From Agapanthus africanus (lineage: Eukaryota > Streptophyta > Magnoliopsida > Asparagales > Amaryllidaceae), in contig CM057344.1 in NCBI GenBank assembly GCA_030015575.1, forward strand, positions 593,348,410 to 593,412,409: 64,000 nucleotides of DNA. The letters run 5' to 3'. The position numbers and the translations under genes were made by a program. The notes beneath the pieces were generated by a model, which saw only the letters and a list, made by a program, of their open reading frames with translations, was not told where the DNA came from and did not search any database. Position 1 is the first letter of the stretch. Every line of letters starts with the position of its first letter. Below, piece by piece: positions 23,458-36,698 of this stretch.

Positions 23458-26400
23458 AACAAACCCTGTCACGCCCCGCATCCCAGAGTGCGCTAAGATC
23501 AGCACGTGAAAGAGCCAACCATGCTACCTGTAGTTAGGAAATATCCCTCCACAGTCACATTACGGTTGTCTATAAGATATCAAGAACAATAAAAAAATGA
23601 ACTATCTATTACATGTCCTTATGCCAGAATAAACGAGTCAAGAAATAATATGCGGAAGCACTAAATCCAATAAGCAATAACATCTGGAAAGTACGTCCCA
23701 AATACGGGCTCACATCAGGAAATGAAAATGCTGAAAGAAAACTAAACTAATTAAACTAAACACCAATATGCTCCTCACTGTTCGGCCTGTCGGCTGAAAT
23801 ACTCCTGGTCGGCCTGTGAAAGAGATAAAGGATCTGGGCCATGCAAAACCCAGACGTCGGTGCGTCATGATATCAAAATAATAGAATATAATCAGGAGGT
23901 AATAAGATATGCAGGCATGAATTATAAACAGTAACATGAATGTAATAAGTAAACATGGATATAGAACAGTGAAGTGTATCAGTGTATGTGGCGTGCGGTG
24001 AGCAATCTAAACTGTGCTACTGGGTTATCTATTCTAAAGTTTGTTTGAAATCAATTAGTGTACTCTTCCATGTAACTCAAAAGAATATGTCCCGTTATCC
24101 CCCGGGACCACGGATCAGGCAGTGAGAGTCACGAATGACTCTGTCCTGTTATCCCCCGGGACCACGGATCAAGTAAGAATCATGAATGATTCTGTCCCGT
24201 TATCCCCCGGGACCACGGATCAAGTAAGAATCATGAATGATTCTGTCTCGTTATCCCCCGGGACCACGGATCAAGTAATACCCTTTTAAGCTACACTTCA
24301 GTTACACTTTTCATTTCCCCATACCCCCAAAATTATGTGTTCAAGTCAGGTATTGATAAAATGGAGCTAATGCCAACACAGGATCAAGCAGGCACAGGTT
24401 TGTCTAAATAGACAACAGAATATGTCCATCGGGACAACAGGATTGTCGGCATTAGAAACAGAATCAGGTAACAGTTCAAGTAGTCGTGTATCAGGTCATG
24501 ACAGGCAGTGCACAGGTATCAAACGGATGTTCATAAATAAACTGTAGCAAGTACGGATGCACGATAAAAGTACAGATGCGCAGTAAAACACGAAAGCACA
24601 AATATCTATCAGGGATTATATCTACAACTCTATGAATACGTACGATGCTCATTATCAAGTATAGGGTGCTAATATAACGGTAACATGATATAATATGACA
24701 TGGCATGCAACTAGATATATAATAAATAAAACGGATACGAACGGATATCGGAAAAACGGTAAAACTGTAACATGGATGTGAAATGCCATAAACATGTATT
24801 AATTCTATACCTATAGATGTCAAAGATATTGCATAGCCTGTAGCGAGATAAAATTGTATACGACTAGATATGTAATAAATTGTACGGATGCGAACGGATA
24901 TTGTAAAACTGTAACATAGGATGCACAATGCAATGAACATGTAATATTATTATTAGTAGTATGGATGCAAATGTAATAATATAGCATGTATCAAGATAAA
25001 CTTGCATGCAACTAGATATGTAATAAATGATACGGATACGAACGGCTGTCCGAAAACAGTAAAACAGTAACATGGATATACAATACAGTAAACATGTGAT
25101 ACTTTTATTCATATGGATGCAAAATATATATCATAGCATGTAGCAAGATAAACTTACCTGATCGGATCTCACGACGGAATGCATATCCTGCGTCCGACGT
25201 TGGGTAAACGTCGCAATGTACACACGCACGCACGGGACAGGACCAAGCAAAGCAAGAAGGTGATCACGTTGGCTGGGAATGTCCACTGGGTTGCCCGGAT
25301 CGGCGGCGGCGGCACGGCTCCGGCGATCACCGGAAAACGCACGAATCAAGAAAGAGAGAAGAAGGAGAAGAAGAAGAACTGGGGTTTGGTGCTCTGTTGT
25401 TTAGGAGAAGGCGAGGAGGTGGTTGCGATGACGAGGAGGCAATGGGAAGGTCGGAGCTCCGGCGATAAGAGCAGCGAGGGTCGCAGTGCTCGGGGAGTTC
25501 TTGGTGTCGGGTTCGGGGGCAGGGAAGAGGTGATGTTGGGATGTGGTGATGATGGTGGTGATGAGGGCGGTGAAACTAGGGTGGTGGCGAGGGAACTGGG
25601 GCGACGGTGATGGGTCGCCGGCGAAGAGGCGATGGAAGGTCGGGTGCAAACTTGGGTGTGCAGGGAAGAAGGGCTCGGGGTTGGCTTAGGGGTGTTAGTG
25701 AGGCGGAGGAAAGGTGATGAGGGTGGTGACGAGGCGGACGAGGGAGATCGGCGGTGAGGGCATGCAGGCGAGGGTGAGGTGAAGGCTGTGGGTGTTCGGT
25801 GATGGGTTGTGGGGTTGCGGTTTTGTCGGGGACGGGAAGAGAGAGAGGTGAGGTGGTGGTGGTGGTGTGGTGTCGGCGACGAGGGGCTAGGGGTGAGGGT
25901 AGAGGCGGCGACGAGGCGACGAGCGAGCATGAAGAGTGGGTTCTCTCGAAGGCCTCACAACGAAGACGAGGGCGAAAGAGAAGGGAGGTGAGAATATGGG
26001 AGATAGGGGGTGCTCGGATCTTGTGGTGGGGGTTTTCATAATATATAGGGTAAAGTAAAATATTAAATATTTATATATTAAAAGAGAGAGGAGAGAGGAG
26101 AGAGGCATGGGTTGATAGTATTAAAAATAGAAAATATTTTAAAAATATATATATGGTTAAAAATATATATAAATGTATATAAAGAAACAGTTTATATATA
26201 AAGAATTTTATATTATATATTTTGAGATTTCTAGCTACTTCAAAAGTAGTCCAAAACATGCCAGATTGAGTCTAAAACTATGGTTTAAAAATATGGATAA
26301 TATACATGTTAATCAAAATTAAAATAGAATATCCGGGTAACGAAAATGCATACCCCCAAGAACGGATACACGTAGTGACCCAAACGAATCCGTTTCACTG

Positions 26401-26557
26401 AACGGGACGAGAATACGATGTGCGGATGCTACAACATGGTTAGAGGTATGATACAGGCCATGCAAGATATTTTTAAATGTATTATTAGATTATAATTGTA
26501 TTGTAAAAATGCAGATGCTTGATATAATGCAAGTACGCAAAATATACATCATGAAAG

Positions 26558-28719
26558 TGTAGGGTTGCTAGGCACTCGCACAAGGGTCTACCAGACATCA
26601 ACCATGCCCGATTAAAATTTTAGCCGTGCCGAACAACCCGAAGCCGGATCTTTAAATTAGGGTTTAGGCGAAAACTAGAATGTTAAACTCTTTAACACTA
26701 AGTGAGAGGGATTACAACCTTTGTAGATCCGGTCCTTCACTTCTTAAGCTCCGTGTTGAGGTCCCTTCGCTGCGATCATCGTGTTCCGGACTCTCGAGAG
26801 GCTTCACGAAGAGAATGATGCAATCTTACTTCCGATCTTCGATAACATAGATGATCTACCTTGAAGTTTCATTAATACAAGCTAACACTCACTAAATGAA
26901 GTGAAAACCCTCATCTAAAGGGCAAGGGTAGATGAGAATGATGAAGTAGGATTTTTGCTCTCATTTCTTTTCTTATTCTCACTCATTTTTCATCACATAG
27001 AAAAAGCTAGAAAGCTTTTTCATGAAAGAAAGAAGAAGGAAGAAGATCAACAATGAATCATTCCTTTTGTGATGAATAATGAAAGTGTGATAATGATTAA
27101 TCTTACAACCATGGTCAAGGATGACTCATGTAGAGATTTAACTAGGGCTAGGGTTTGGGTTGGGTTAAGAATGAGTCACACATAAATATCAAGCATAATA
27201 TCTCATTCAAGACAAAAGAAAACCTTCTAGAATCTACTAGAAGTCTTAACCCTAATCCAAACCCTAATCATGTTTAAACTCCACAAAACATGTTGCATTA
27301 ATAACCATATCATGTTACAATATTATATATCACATATATAATATTTATCGTACCAAAATAAAATAATACAATTAACATATATCGCATATATATCAATGTA
27401 TTACCCGAGTGAGAAAAAGAATCTTTTAGTGAGCTAATATTAGTTAATGTAATTTAATATATCATATATATTATTATACATTAAATTATCGAATCAACAC
27501 TTGATCCGACAATCCGTCTATATCGCATATAACCGACTAATACGATGACCCGGCTATATCACATATACCCGGCCGACATCTCATATCGCGAGAATCCAAT
27601 ACGATATCACATACCGCATTATCCTCGGTCACGTACATATCATATATGTGCTCCAACTCCATTTTGCCTGAGCCAAGAAACCTCTGTGTAGGACTCTAAA
27701 GAATCGTCAATACGCCGACAGTAGGTGATGATCATATCAAACACCCACAAGATGCAAGCGGTCAGCTAAACGTAACAGCCACCCAGGTATTGAGCGCTCA
27801 GAAGATCAACAAGAAAGCCTGTACTTTCTCCTGTGAATCCAATCAGTAACACTCCCGTACAGTCCGGTCTCGTCGTCTGATATGTTGCATATCTCGCCTA
27901 GGGATGGTAAACGTCAGACCCCAGTAGCTCGATAAGTCGTGTCGATATGAGGTCTATAACTGTTCGAGAAATTACTGATAACACTTACCAGTAAATCTCA
28001 GCAACCCTGGCCAGGGATTTCCGGTTATAGCCAATCGAACACGGCACAACATCAACTCCCTATACCGGGAGAGACGAATCCCCTCCTATCGCTCATTGCC
28101 TCCATGTGATTCGGGACTGTACCCAAAAGCCACCTTTTTGCACGCCCTCTTGGATGTGGTATGATGGAAATCAAAGCACAGTGGGAATCACACAAGACTC
28201 TATGACGATCTCGGGTCAACAGACTACTCTGTACCAGTATCACCGGAGAACTGCCATCTGACGTGAGGTATAATACCATCTGGGAGTTCTCGGCGAGTCC
28301 GTCCAGTGTACCCAGTCTCTACTGAGCACCCGTACACCATCCTTGATGTCAAACACCGATGGATATGGGATCATCCATCGCCCATCATATGGATCAAGAT
28401 GCGTATACGCTAGTCTACTCTGGTGTATCGATGCCCTGTCTCGATACACCCTCGACTAGGAACAATTATAGGATGTACTCGTCGACTACCGTGGCCCCAC
28501 TAGTTTGATCTCATCATAGTCCCAGTAGTCGAGTACATATCCTAAGGGCTTTATCAACATGTAACATAGAGACAATCAGAGTACATGTTAAGATAAAGTA
28601 CAACCAGATAGCGTACCATCATGTCGAGCAAGAAAGTCCTCCCTATATATGTCCTAGCATCCACTACAATATACATCGTATGTACAGTAATGGCCTCTAG
28701 GGCATACATATAACTAACA
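26558..28719 (-). repeat. 3' LTR of Copia-1
   Basis: Ends TGTAGGGTT...ACTAACA on the plus strand. Homologous to 34540-36698, to solo LTR C, and in inverse orientation to 38152-40295. Confidence 0.92.
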
Positions 28720-28731
28720 ATCTCCCACTTG
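28720..28731 (-). other. Polypurine tract of Copia-1
   Basis: The minus strand reads CAAGTGGGAGAT directly before the 3' LTR start TGTTAG, the usual copia arrangement. Confidence 0.8.
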
Positions 28732-29325
28732 CACTAGGGTCATCTGTTGTGGTATCGCATACCCAACAATTAGATGTGGTCGAAGTATCTCATACTCAAC
28801 CATCCCATAAAAGTCTCTACTGGGAAAAAGGCCTTTGTGAGTGGATCCGCGCTGTTGAATTCTGTGTCTACTCTCGTAACCTTGATCTCCCTGGAGATCA
28901 ACCATCTCCATGATCAGGTGATACTGCCTAAGAATTATATCTGGATTTCTGATGGGACGGTAGTTCCTTGACTAAACCCACAACTCCATTGTCACACAAT
29001 GGTAGGAACGAAGTTCATCTCATGAACTTATATATATCCAGACTGACTCTTTGGTAGGATCCTTGGTAATGATGTATCTTGCCTTTAATCGTCTAGTATG
29101 TCACGGTATCTAGCTTGGAACTCTTCCAACATACCGTCCCTCCACTGAGGGTAAAGACAATGCCTGCAACTGACATTCAGTCGTCCTTATCACCCTGGAA
29201 CCTTTCCAGTGTTTCTCCCCAGGATCGATTGATACCATCTCACTATAACTAGTGAGTATCCTAACATCCAATTAGATCTATCTCATAGATCCAAAACCCA
29301 GGATTTAGTAGGTATCGCTTTGATC
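28732..29325 (-). pseudogene. Copia-1 3' interior, eroded
   Basis: By position this should hold the end of reverse transcriptase and RNase H. No open segment above about 65 residues is seen, only scattered similarity to copia pol, so the domain is decayed. Confidence 0.4.
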
Positions 29326-29773
29326 CTATATGGAGAATCCTTGTGATGAGCGGAGATTGACCGAGCGTAGCATGGGAAACTCCTTCCCTATCAAGAGTGT
29401 GTCATCCACGTACTCTACGAAGATCACCACCATACTCCCCACTACCTTTTTGTATATACAAGGTTCATCTACCATTTTGATGAAGTCAAACTCTTTGACT
29501 ACCACATCAAAACAGACGTTCCAACTTCGTGATGCCTGTTTTATCACATAAAACATCTTGCAGACGTTTCCGCTGCTCCCACTGTCTACGAAGCCCTCTG
29601 GCTGTGTACTTATAGACACACTTTTCTAAAACATCATTTAGAAAAGCAGTCATGACACCCAACCGCCAGATATCGTAGTCATGGTATGTAGCCGTGGCAA
29701 GTAGGATCTGGATGGACTTAAGTATAGCTTTGAAAGTCTCAACTTTTCCATGTACACCAAGTAATCTTCTCAA
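29326..29773 (-). pseudogene. pol: Copia-1 reverse transcriptase remnant
   Basis: Two overlapping frames carry copia reverse transcriptase blocks: VETFKAIL, YDIWRLGVMTAFLN, KQASRSWN, and EYVDDTLLIGKE with the catalytic YVDD box. At least one frameshift separates them. The aligned part of Copia-2 (about 44700-45200) is better kept. Confidence 0.8.
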
Positions 29774-29933
29774 GATATACTCGCTCCTGATGGGGATTTA
29801 ACCCTTCAGATAAAGCAACCAAAGTCCATACTTTGTTGGTGTATAAGGATTCCATCTCAAATCGCTAAGCATCCAACCATTCTTACAGAGTCCCACTCCT
29901 GATGGCCAGCTCGAAATAAGTTGGGTCACCATC

Positions 29934-30179
29934 TCATGATGCAATCCTCGCTCCCACTGTCATAGAGAAACCGAAGTATCTCTCAGGTAGGTGAGGAACC
30001 CTACTAGATCGACGGAGAGGCTGAGGTTCGTTGGAAACTATTGAATCCTTTGGTTCTACCAAATCATCAGCTGCAGTTTGTATAGCTGGAACATTTCCAG
30101 TTCTACATAACAGACCTTGCCTCGAGCTTGTCCGGATTTTGCTTTTAGACATAGGCCGGACAACCCCAAATCTCAACAA
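29934..30179 (-). pseudogene. Copia-1 integrase/reverse transcriptase linker remnant
   Basis: An open segment with PLRRSSRVPHLPERYFGF, the same linker block found in Copia-2 (PLRRSSRQSHPPERYYGF). It places the segment between integrase and reverse transcriptase. Confidence 0.65.
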
Positions 30180-30653
30180 ACTTAAGATATGGGCTCTTCC
30201 CTTTCCATATCACATATGAAGTGGTAGGCAACTGATTTGATTTGAACCCTATTCAATAGGTATGCAGCTTCTCAAGTGCATAACTCCCAAAAGGAAATAG
30301 ACAACTCAGTAGTACTCATCATAGAGCATACCATATCATATAGGGTGTGATTGCTCCGCCCCGATACACCGACGTGCTGTGGTGTATACGGAGGAGTAAT
30401 GCTGAGAGAGAATCTCATTCTCCTTTAGAATAGTCCAGGAATTCCGTGCTCAAGTATTCTCCTCCTTGATCTCATCAAAGAACATAATACTTATACCCGT
30501 TGTTGGTTCTCTACTTCTAACCTATATTCTTTGAATATCTCAAAAGATTCGGACTTGTGTTTCAACAGGAACATATGTCTGAATCTTGAGAGATCATCAG
30601 AGAATGTAATGAAGTACAAAGAACCGGTCTTGGCATGTGTAGACATGGGACTT
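30180..30653 (-). pseudogene. Copia-1 integrase core, eroded
   Basis: By position this should be the integrase core, and it is shorter than in Copia-2. Pieces remain (for example around 30360-30480) but no catalytic motif is readable. Confidence 0.4.
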
Positions 30654-30965
30654 TCATATATCAGCATGTATCAATCCCAAGAGTTCACTAAGTCTTTCTC
30701 TGTTTCCAATAAACAGAGCTATGGTCATCTTATCTTTGTGACATGACCGGCAAGTTTCACAAGATATAAATTCAAACAGATTTAAATATGCATCTAAATA
30801 TAACTTAGCTAGTCGGGTCGCATTGATATGACCTAGTCTGCAATACCTCAAGAAGGATTCGTTCATTTCTGAACTCTTCCTCTCGTGTGTGTTCTGTATA
30901 CTAAGAACTGTAGTTTGACTTAGAACGTCTATGCTTTTAAATAACGTGCCTGATCCGATCAACAC
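30654..30965 (-). pseudogene. Copia-1 pre-integrase and integrase zinc-binding remnant
   Basis: Contains CRLGHINATRLAKL, CETCRSCHKDKM and ELLGLIHADI, matching the His-His-Cys-Cys region and first integrase Asp of copia elements. The matching segment of Copia-2 is at 43480-43680. Confidence 0.75.
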
Positions 30966-31499
30966 TTGATATAGGAAATGTTCAAAACATTATCCAACAA
31001 TACAAAATTATATCCTTTCTTTACTAATAAAGAGATTGATATGATGTTGTATATCAGGTTCGGTATCTAACAACATTCGTTCAGAATCAATGTATTCTGG
31101 TAATACAGGGTGATAGTGACCAAGAGACTTGGCTGCAACACTTGCACCGTTTTCTGTCTCATGAAACTTATCACCCGTTCTCAGTTCTCTACCTATCTGT
31201 ATCCCATGTAACAGATTACATATGCGGGATCCTGATCTGGTATCTCATACCCAGGACGTAAAGGATACTGAGAAACGGTTCTATGTAATGAACACACCCG
31301 AAGATGATGCATCAGCATGCACTTTCTTCGTTTGGGCGGCACGGGAATTCTGGTAATCCCCAATTTCCTGCTCTTTCTTATAACAATTATAAGTTGGAGC
31401 GGGACCAGCGTTCCCCAGCTCAGTATAACAAGCGGGTTCGGTCAATACATCCGTATTAGTATCTTAATTAAGGCGTGATATGGTCGCTACCTGGAGAGA
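30966..31499 (-). pseudogene. Copia-1 gag and protease remnant, large deletion
   Basis: Compared with Copia-2, nearly all of gag between the candidate splice acceptor (near 31497) and the zinc knuckle is missing. A degraded knuckle (near 31385) and protease region (near 31200) remain with many changes. No useful open frame. Confidence 0.55.
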
Positions 31500-31922
31500 G
31501 AGAGAAGAAAACACTCAGCGTATGCTCTTGCAAGATTAGATTGGTTATCTAATATATCTAATCAGGATGTCTCCCACTGTTTTAATCAAATCTTCCTTCA
31601 AACCCTAAAAGGAAAGACTAGCCGGGATTAATTACATGCTACAAGTTCGCCAATCTTTCAGCCAGGCCAGTGTCGGTACATTGAGGGAGGTCCTCCGTGC
31701 TTTCGCACGAACCTAATTAAAGTAAACATCGTTTTCCCAGAGGCGTAACCCCGTTAACACCTTTCTAGACACCTACTTGATCGGCTAATTTTAATATGTA
31801 AAACTCTCCCAGGAGTAACTCTTACTCGCAGCGGGTATCGGGATCCAACTATCTCATAGAAGGTATGCAATCTCATTGCAAATTTCAACACCTGAAATTC
31901 CCGATAATTTTGCCCCTAGCAG

Positions 31923-32130
31923 TTATATGACCTTAACATAGTCAACAAATCATAAGTGCCAGTCAAGTTCAACCCGTCATTTCCCGATTGAATTAAACCC
32001 ACCCGCACGACCCTTAACATAGTCAACAAAGTCGCACGACTACCATAATCCAATCGTATCATATGCTTATACAGATAAGCACTAATCAGCTACCGCACAC
32101 TACGCCTTAACATAGTCAACAAACGTAGCA
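31923..32130 (-). other. Three leader hairpins of Copia-1
   Basis: On the minus strand the core TTTGTTGACTATGTTAAGG occurs three times (TTGAC-TAT-GTTAA stem), at 32119-32107, 32026-32014 and 31945-31933. Each is flanked by a different pairing stem: CTACG/CGTAG, CGTGCGAC/GTCGTGCG (two G-U pairs) and TATGA/TCATA. Start-to-start spacing is 93 and 81. Confidence 0.8.
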
Positions 32131-32249
32131 CGAATACTAACTAGTACGTATCTGAAATGACGGAGGGCTTTGACAGGTTTTTAAGAAAACCCTTTGCGTA
32201 ATGAACTTGATATCGTTGTAGAATCGAGTGATTTTAAATGGAATGTTTT

Positions 32250-32521
32250 TTAGGCTTTTCTAGTTTTGCTAAAGGGGTCACTCCCGGTGAAGGGATCGTC
32301 GGACCTTTCCTCATCGAATAAGGTGCAGGATATTTCACAAATATCACTATGCAAAGCAAGAACTATAGAAGCAATCAAAAGACAAACCGAGTTTGTAGCA
32401 TCTGCTAGTTTCACTAAAGAGGTCACTCTCGGTGAAGGGATCTCGGATCTTTCCTTATCGAATAAGATTCTGGATGTTCTACAAGGAACACCGCTATGCA
32501 AAGCAAGAACTAGAGCTATCA
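32250..32521. repeat. Direct duplication (about 140 bp) in the Copia-1 leader
   Basis: Two diverged units, near 32262-32385 and 32405-32515, share cactaaagnggtcact, ggtgaagggatc, ctttcctnatcgaata and ctatgcaaagcaagaact blocks. Confidence 0.7.
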
Positions 32522-34525
32522 GTTTTTAAACAAGTTTCTACAACATCTTTTGGTTTCTTTTATTTCATTAATCTCATTAATGAAGTCCCATTTTATTATG
32601 CTTCACAAGCATCACATTTGAAACGAAATCCGCAATATAACATATATCTCATATATATAATATAAACATTCGTCTCAGGCAGTAATATGATCTCATCACA
32701 GAACATTGCAGCAGAAGAAACATATATGAAATATTGGATATACTAGGACGTCCGTGTTTTAATACGAGCCTGTATAAAACACGGATTCCATGTTCGCGAT
32801 GAATAGCCAAACCCACATCCCTAGACCCCTACGAGAGCGGCAAGCAACATTGCCCATTCTAAGGTTAGGAGACCCAGTCTCGACTCCTCGAGATGGTCTC
32901 CCACTGGACCCCAGAACCCGGTTACTTGTGCTCCCCGCCTTGGGTCTACCTAATACGGAAAAGTAAATAATATACAATGGTGACATCATCCTCAGCCTGG
33001 AAGTGCCCCAATAAAAGAATATTACATACAAATGAATTTTACATGAATGAAAAAGAAAAAATTCTCATCTCACATAAAACCCCCGGCTATTCAGAACGCG
33101 ACGATCCAATATAACATATCACAGCAACACATGATATCTCATATCATCAACGTAAGCAAGTATGCGTATTCCGATTGTCGTTGATGTATAGAAACGAAGC
33201 CGGCGATACACCACATACTATGCTTACGGTCACTGAAAAGAAAGTGTAAAACTACAACAGTTGGAATCCGCAACCACCTTAGACATCGCATGCCTAACCA
33301 AATGAATTCCTTAGACATCGCATGCCTAACAATTATAAACCCCGCATTTTAGTCTCATTGTCGAAAACTCTTTTCAATATCAAGTCGGGCAATTCAACAA
33401 GATTCCTGATATCCTGATCGAATGCTTGTCGCAAACTTTAGTAGACGGCCGCACCCCCGGATGCCGTCGACGAAGTGCACTAAGGCGGTACACCGCTACC
33501 GCGAGCACCCGAACGGATGCTTTTGGCGACGGGGTTCTCCTACAGTCACTTGGTCGGGGTTATGGAGCGTGGCTGTCTATTAAGTTTACCCGGCGAGTAT
33601 CCGCTTACGCTACGTGATTGCGACGGACTTTTGATCACATCAAAATTCCGTGGCAACCGATCATCTGAGACTGAACTGCTAGATTTACAACATTCAAATT
33701 AGTTATCTCATAACTACATGTGGATTCCAAATATTGTATCACATTCTAGATAAATAGACAATATCAAACTTTCCGATCGAATAATCAAACACCCAAGATT
33801 TTCCCAATATATCTCAGCACTTGAAATCAGTTTAAAAAACATCCATCACATACCACAGTACCAATGGTCCAGCCGTAGAAGGGTCAAGCCAACGCCTCAC
33901 ATGTGGCACACCGTACTGCCCCAAACCCTAAGGTTTAGAGGCAGTTCAAGACGGTCACATAATCGAGTTAAGGTTTGTTGTCTTCTAGAGGGTCCACCGC
34001 GTTACTTGCATGACTTTACGAAAGTTTCAAACTCGAGAAAAAATCCAACTTTTGAAAATTTTCCGACAGGGGAAAAAGTGAGTTATTGATATCCGTTCGA
34101 ACTTTTTAACAGTTTCTAAAAATTACCCGGACAAAACTAAATGAAATTAAATTATCCGATCGAATCAACGAGTCCCCAATACAACCCAAGAAAACTCAAC
34201 ACTTGAGTGGAATAAAACAATTCCCAGAAAAAAATGACAAGAAAGGACCTAGGAATAAATATATGAAATATGAGGGACTAAGTCTAAATTTTGGCCGCGG
34301 AACCGCCGCTAAACCCTTGGTTTGGCCGCGGTTCCGCGGTCAAATAAGTGACTTAGTGGACCGTACTTCACAGTAATTCTTAGTTTTTCCTGCTTGTTTT
34401 TCTGAGCATTTTTAATTCATAAAAAATCACATTTTTGAAAAATGTCCAGAGAGGGGTAAACATCGGGGTTTCCGGGTTCGATCGGACTTTAAACTTCGCT
34501 CAGACTTCGCCTAAAGCTCTAGCTT
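32522..34525 (-). other. Copia-1 5' leader, noncoding
   Basis: About 2 kb between the duplication and the primer site. It shares scattered blocks with the Copia-2 leader (40309-42360), for example a gacccaaggcgggg-type block near 32940 matching one near 41005. The small open frames here are not conserved in position. Confidence 0.6.
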
Positions 34526-34538
34526 GGCTCTGATACCA
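34526..34538 (-). other. Primer binding site of Copia-1
   Basis: The minus strand reads TGGTATCAGAGCC, complementary to initiator tRNA-Met, one base inside the LTR end. Confidence 0.9.
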
Positions 34539-34539
34539 C

Positions 34540-36698
34540 TGTAGGGTTATGGGCCCTCGCACAAGGGTCTACGAGGCATCAACCATGCCCGATTAAAATT
34601 TTAGCCGTGCCGAACAACCCGAAGCCGATCTTTAAACTAGGGTTTAGGCGAAAACTAGCATGTTATACTTTTTAATACTAAGTGAGAGGGATTACAACCT
34701 TTGTAGATCCGGTCCTTCACTTCTTAAGCTCCGTGTTGAGGTCCCTTCGCTGCGATCATCGTGTTCCGGACTCTCGAGAGGCTTCACGAAGAGAATGATG
34801 CAGTCTTGCTTCCGATCTTCGATAACATAGATGATCTATCTTGAAGTTTCATTAACACAAGCTAACCCTCACTAAATGAAGTGAACACCCTCATCTAAAG
34901 GGCAAGGGTAGATGAGGATGATGAGGTAGGATTTTTGCTCTCATTTATTTTCTTATTCTCACTCATTTTTCATCACATAGAAAAAGCTAGAAAGCTTTTT
35001 CATGAAAGAAAGAAGAAGGAAGAAGATCAACAATGAATCATTCCTTTTGTGATGAATAATGAAAGTGTGATAATGATTAATCTTGCAACCATGGTCAAGG
35101 ATGACTCATGTAGAGATTTAACTAGGGCTAGGGTTTGGGTTGGGTTAAGAATGAGTCACACATAAATATCAAGCATAATATCTCATTCAAGACAAAAGAA
35201 AACCTTCTAGAATCTACTAGAAGTCTTAACCCTAATCCAAACCCTAATCATGTTTAAACTCCACAAAACATGTTGCATTAATAACCATATCATGTTACAA
35301 TTTTATATATCACATATATAATATTTATCGTAACAAAATAAAATAATACAATTAACATATATCGCATATATATCAATGTATTACCCGAGTGAGAAAAAGA
35401 ATCTTTTAGTGAGCTAATATTAGTTAATGTAATTTAATATATCATATATATTATTATACATTAAATTATCGAATCAACACTTGATCCGACAATCCGGCTA
35501 TATCGCATATAACCGACTAATACATGACCCGGCTATATCACATATACCCGGCCGACATCTCATATCGCGAGAATCCAATACGGTATCACATACCGCATTA
35601 TCCTCGGTCACGCACATATCATATATGTGCTCCTACTCTGTTTTTCCTGAGCCAAGAAACCTCTGTGTAGGACTCTAAAGAATCGTCAATACGCCGACAG
35701 TAGGTGATGATCATATCAAACACCCACAAGCTGCAAGCGGTCAGCTAAACGTAACAGCCACCCAGGTATTGAGCGCTCAGAAGATCAACAAGCAAGCCTG
35801 TACTTTCTCCTGTGAATCCAATCAGTAACACTCCCGTACAGTCCGGTCTCGTCGTCTGATATGTTGCATATCTCGCCTAAGGGTGGTAAACGTCAGACCC
35901 CAGTAGCTCGATAAGTCGTGTCGATATGAGGTCTATAACAGTTCGAGAAACTACTGATAACACTTACCAGTAAATCTCAGCAACCCTGGCCAGGGATTTC
36001 CGGTTATAGCCAATCGAACACAGCACAATATCAACTCCCTATACCGGGAGAGACGAATCCCCTCCTATCGCTCATTGCCTCCATTTGATTCGGGACTGTA
36101 CCCAAAAGCCACCTTTTTGCATGCCCTCTTGGACGTGGTATGATGGAAATCAAAGCACGGTGGGAATCACACAAGACTCTATGACGATCTCAGGTCAACA
36201 GACTACTCTGTACCAGTGTCACCGGAGAACTGCCATCTGACGTGAGGTATAATACCATCTGGGAGTTCTCGGCGAGTCCGTCCAGTGTACCCAGTCTCTA
36301 CTGAGCACCCGTACACCATCCTTGATGTCAAACACCGATGGATATGGGATCATCCATCGCCCATCATATGGGTCAAGATGCGTATACGCTAGTCTACTCT
36401 GATGTATCGATGCCCTGTCTCGATACACCCTCGACTAGGAACAATTATAGGATGTACTCGTCGACTACCGTGGCCCCACTAGTATGATCTCATCATAGTC
36501 CCAGTAGTCGAGTACATATCCTAAGGGCTTTATCAACATGTAACATAGAGACAATCAGAGTACATGTTAAGATAAAGTACAACTAGATTGCGTACCATCA
36601 TGTCGAGCAAGAAAGTCCTCCCTATATATGTCCTAGCATCCACTACAATATACATCGTATGTACAGTAATGGCCTCTAGGGCATACATATAACTAACA
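34540..36698 (-). repeat. 5' LTR of Copia-1
   Basis: 2159 bp, near-identical partner of 26558-28719. Ends in TGTTAG on the minus strand. The target duplication GAAAG follows at 36699. Confidence 0.92.

Larger units (their letters stand above)
26558..36698 (-). mobile_element. Copia-1: complete Ty1/copia element with badly eroded genes
   Basis: LTRs at 26558-28719 and 34540-36698 (2162 and 2159 bp) look about 97% identical by eye. The target duplication GAAAG (26553-26557, 36699-36703) is perfect. Primer site and polypurine tract are in place. The 5.8 kb interior keeps only pieces of protease, integrase and reverse transcriptase, whereas LTRs and leader are well kept. That pattern suggests a non-autonomous element moved by proteins from relatives such as Copia-2. 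Confidence 0.92.
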
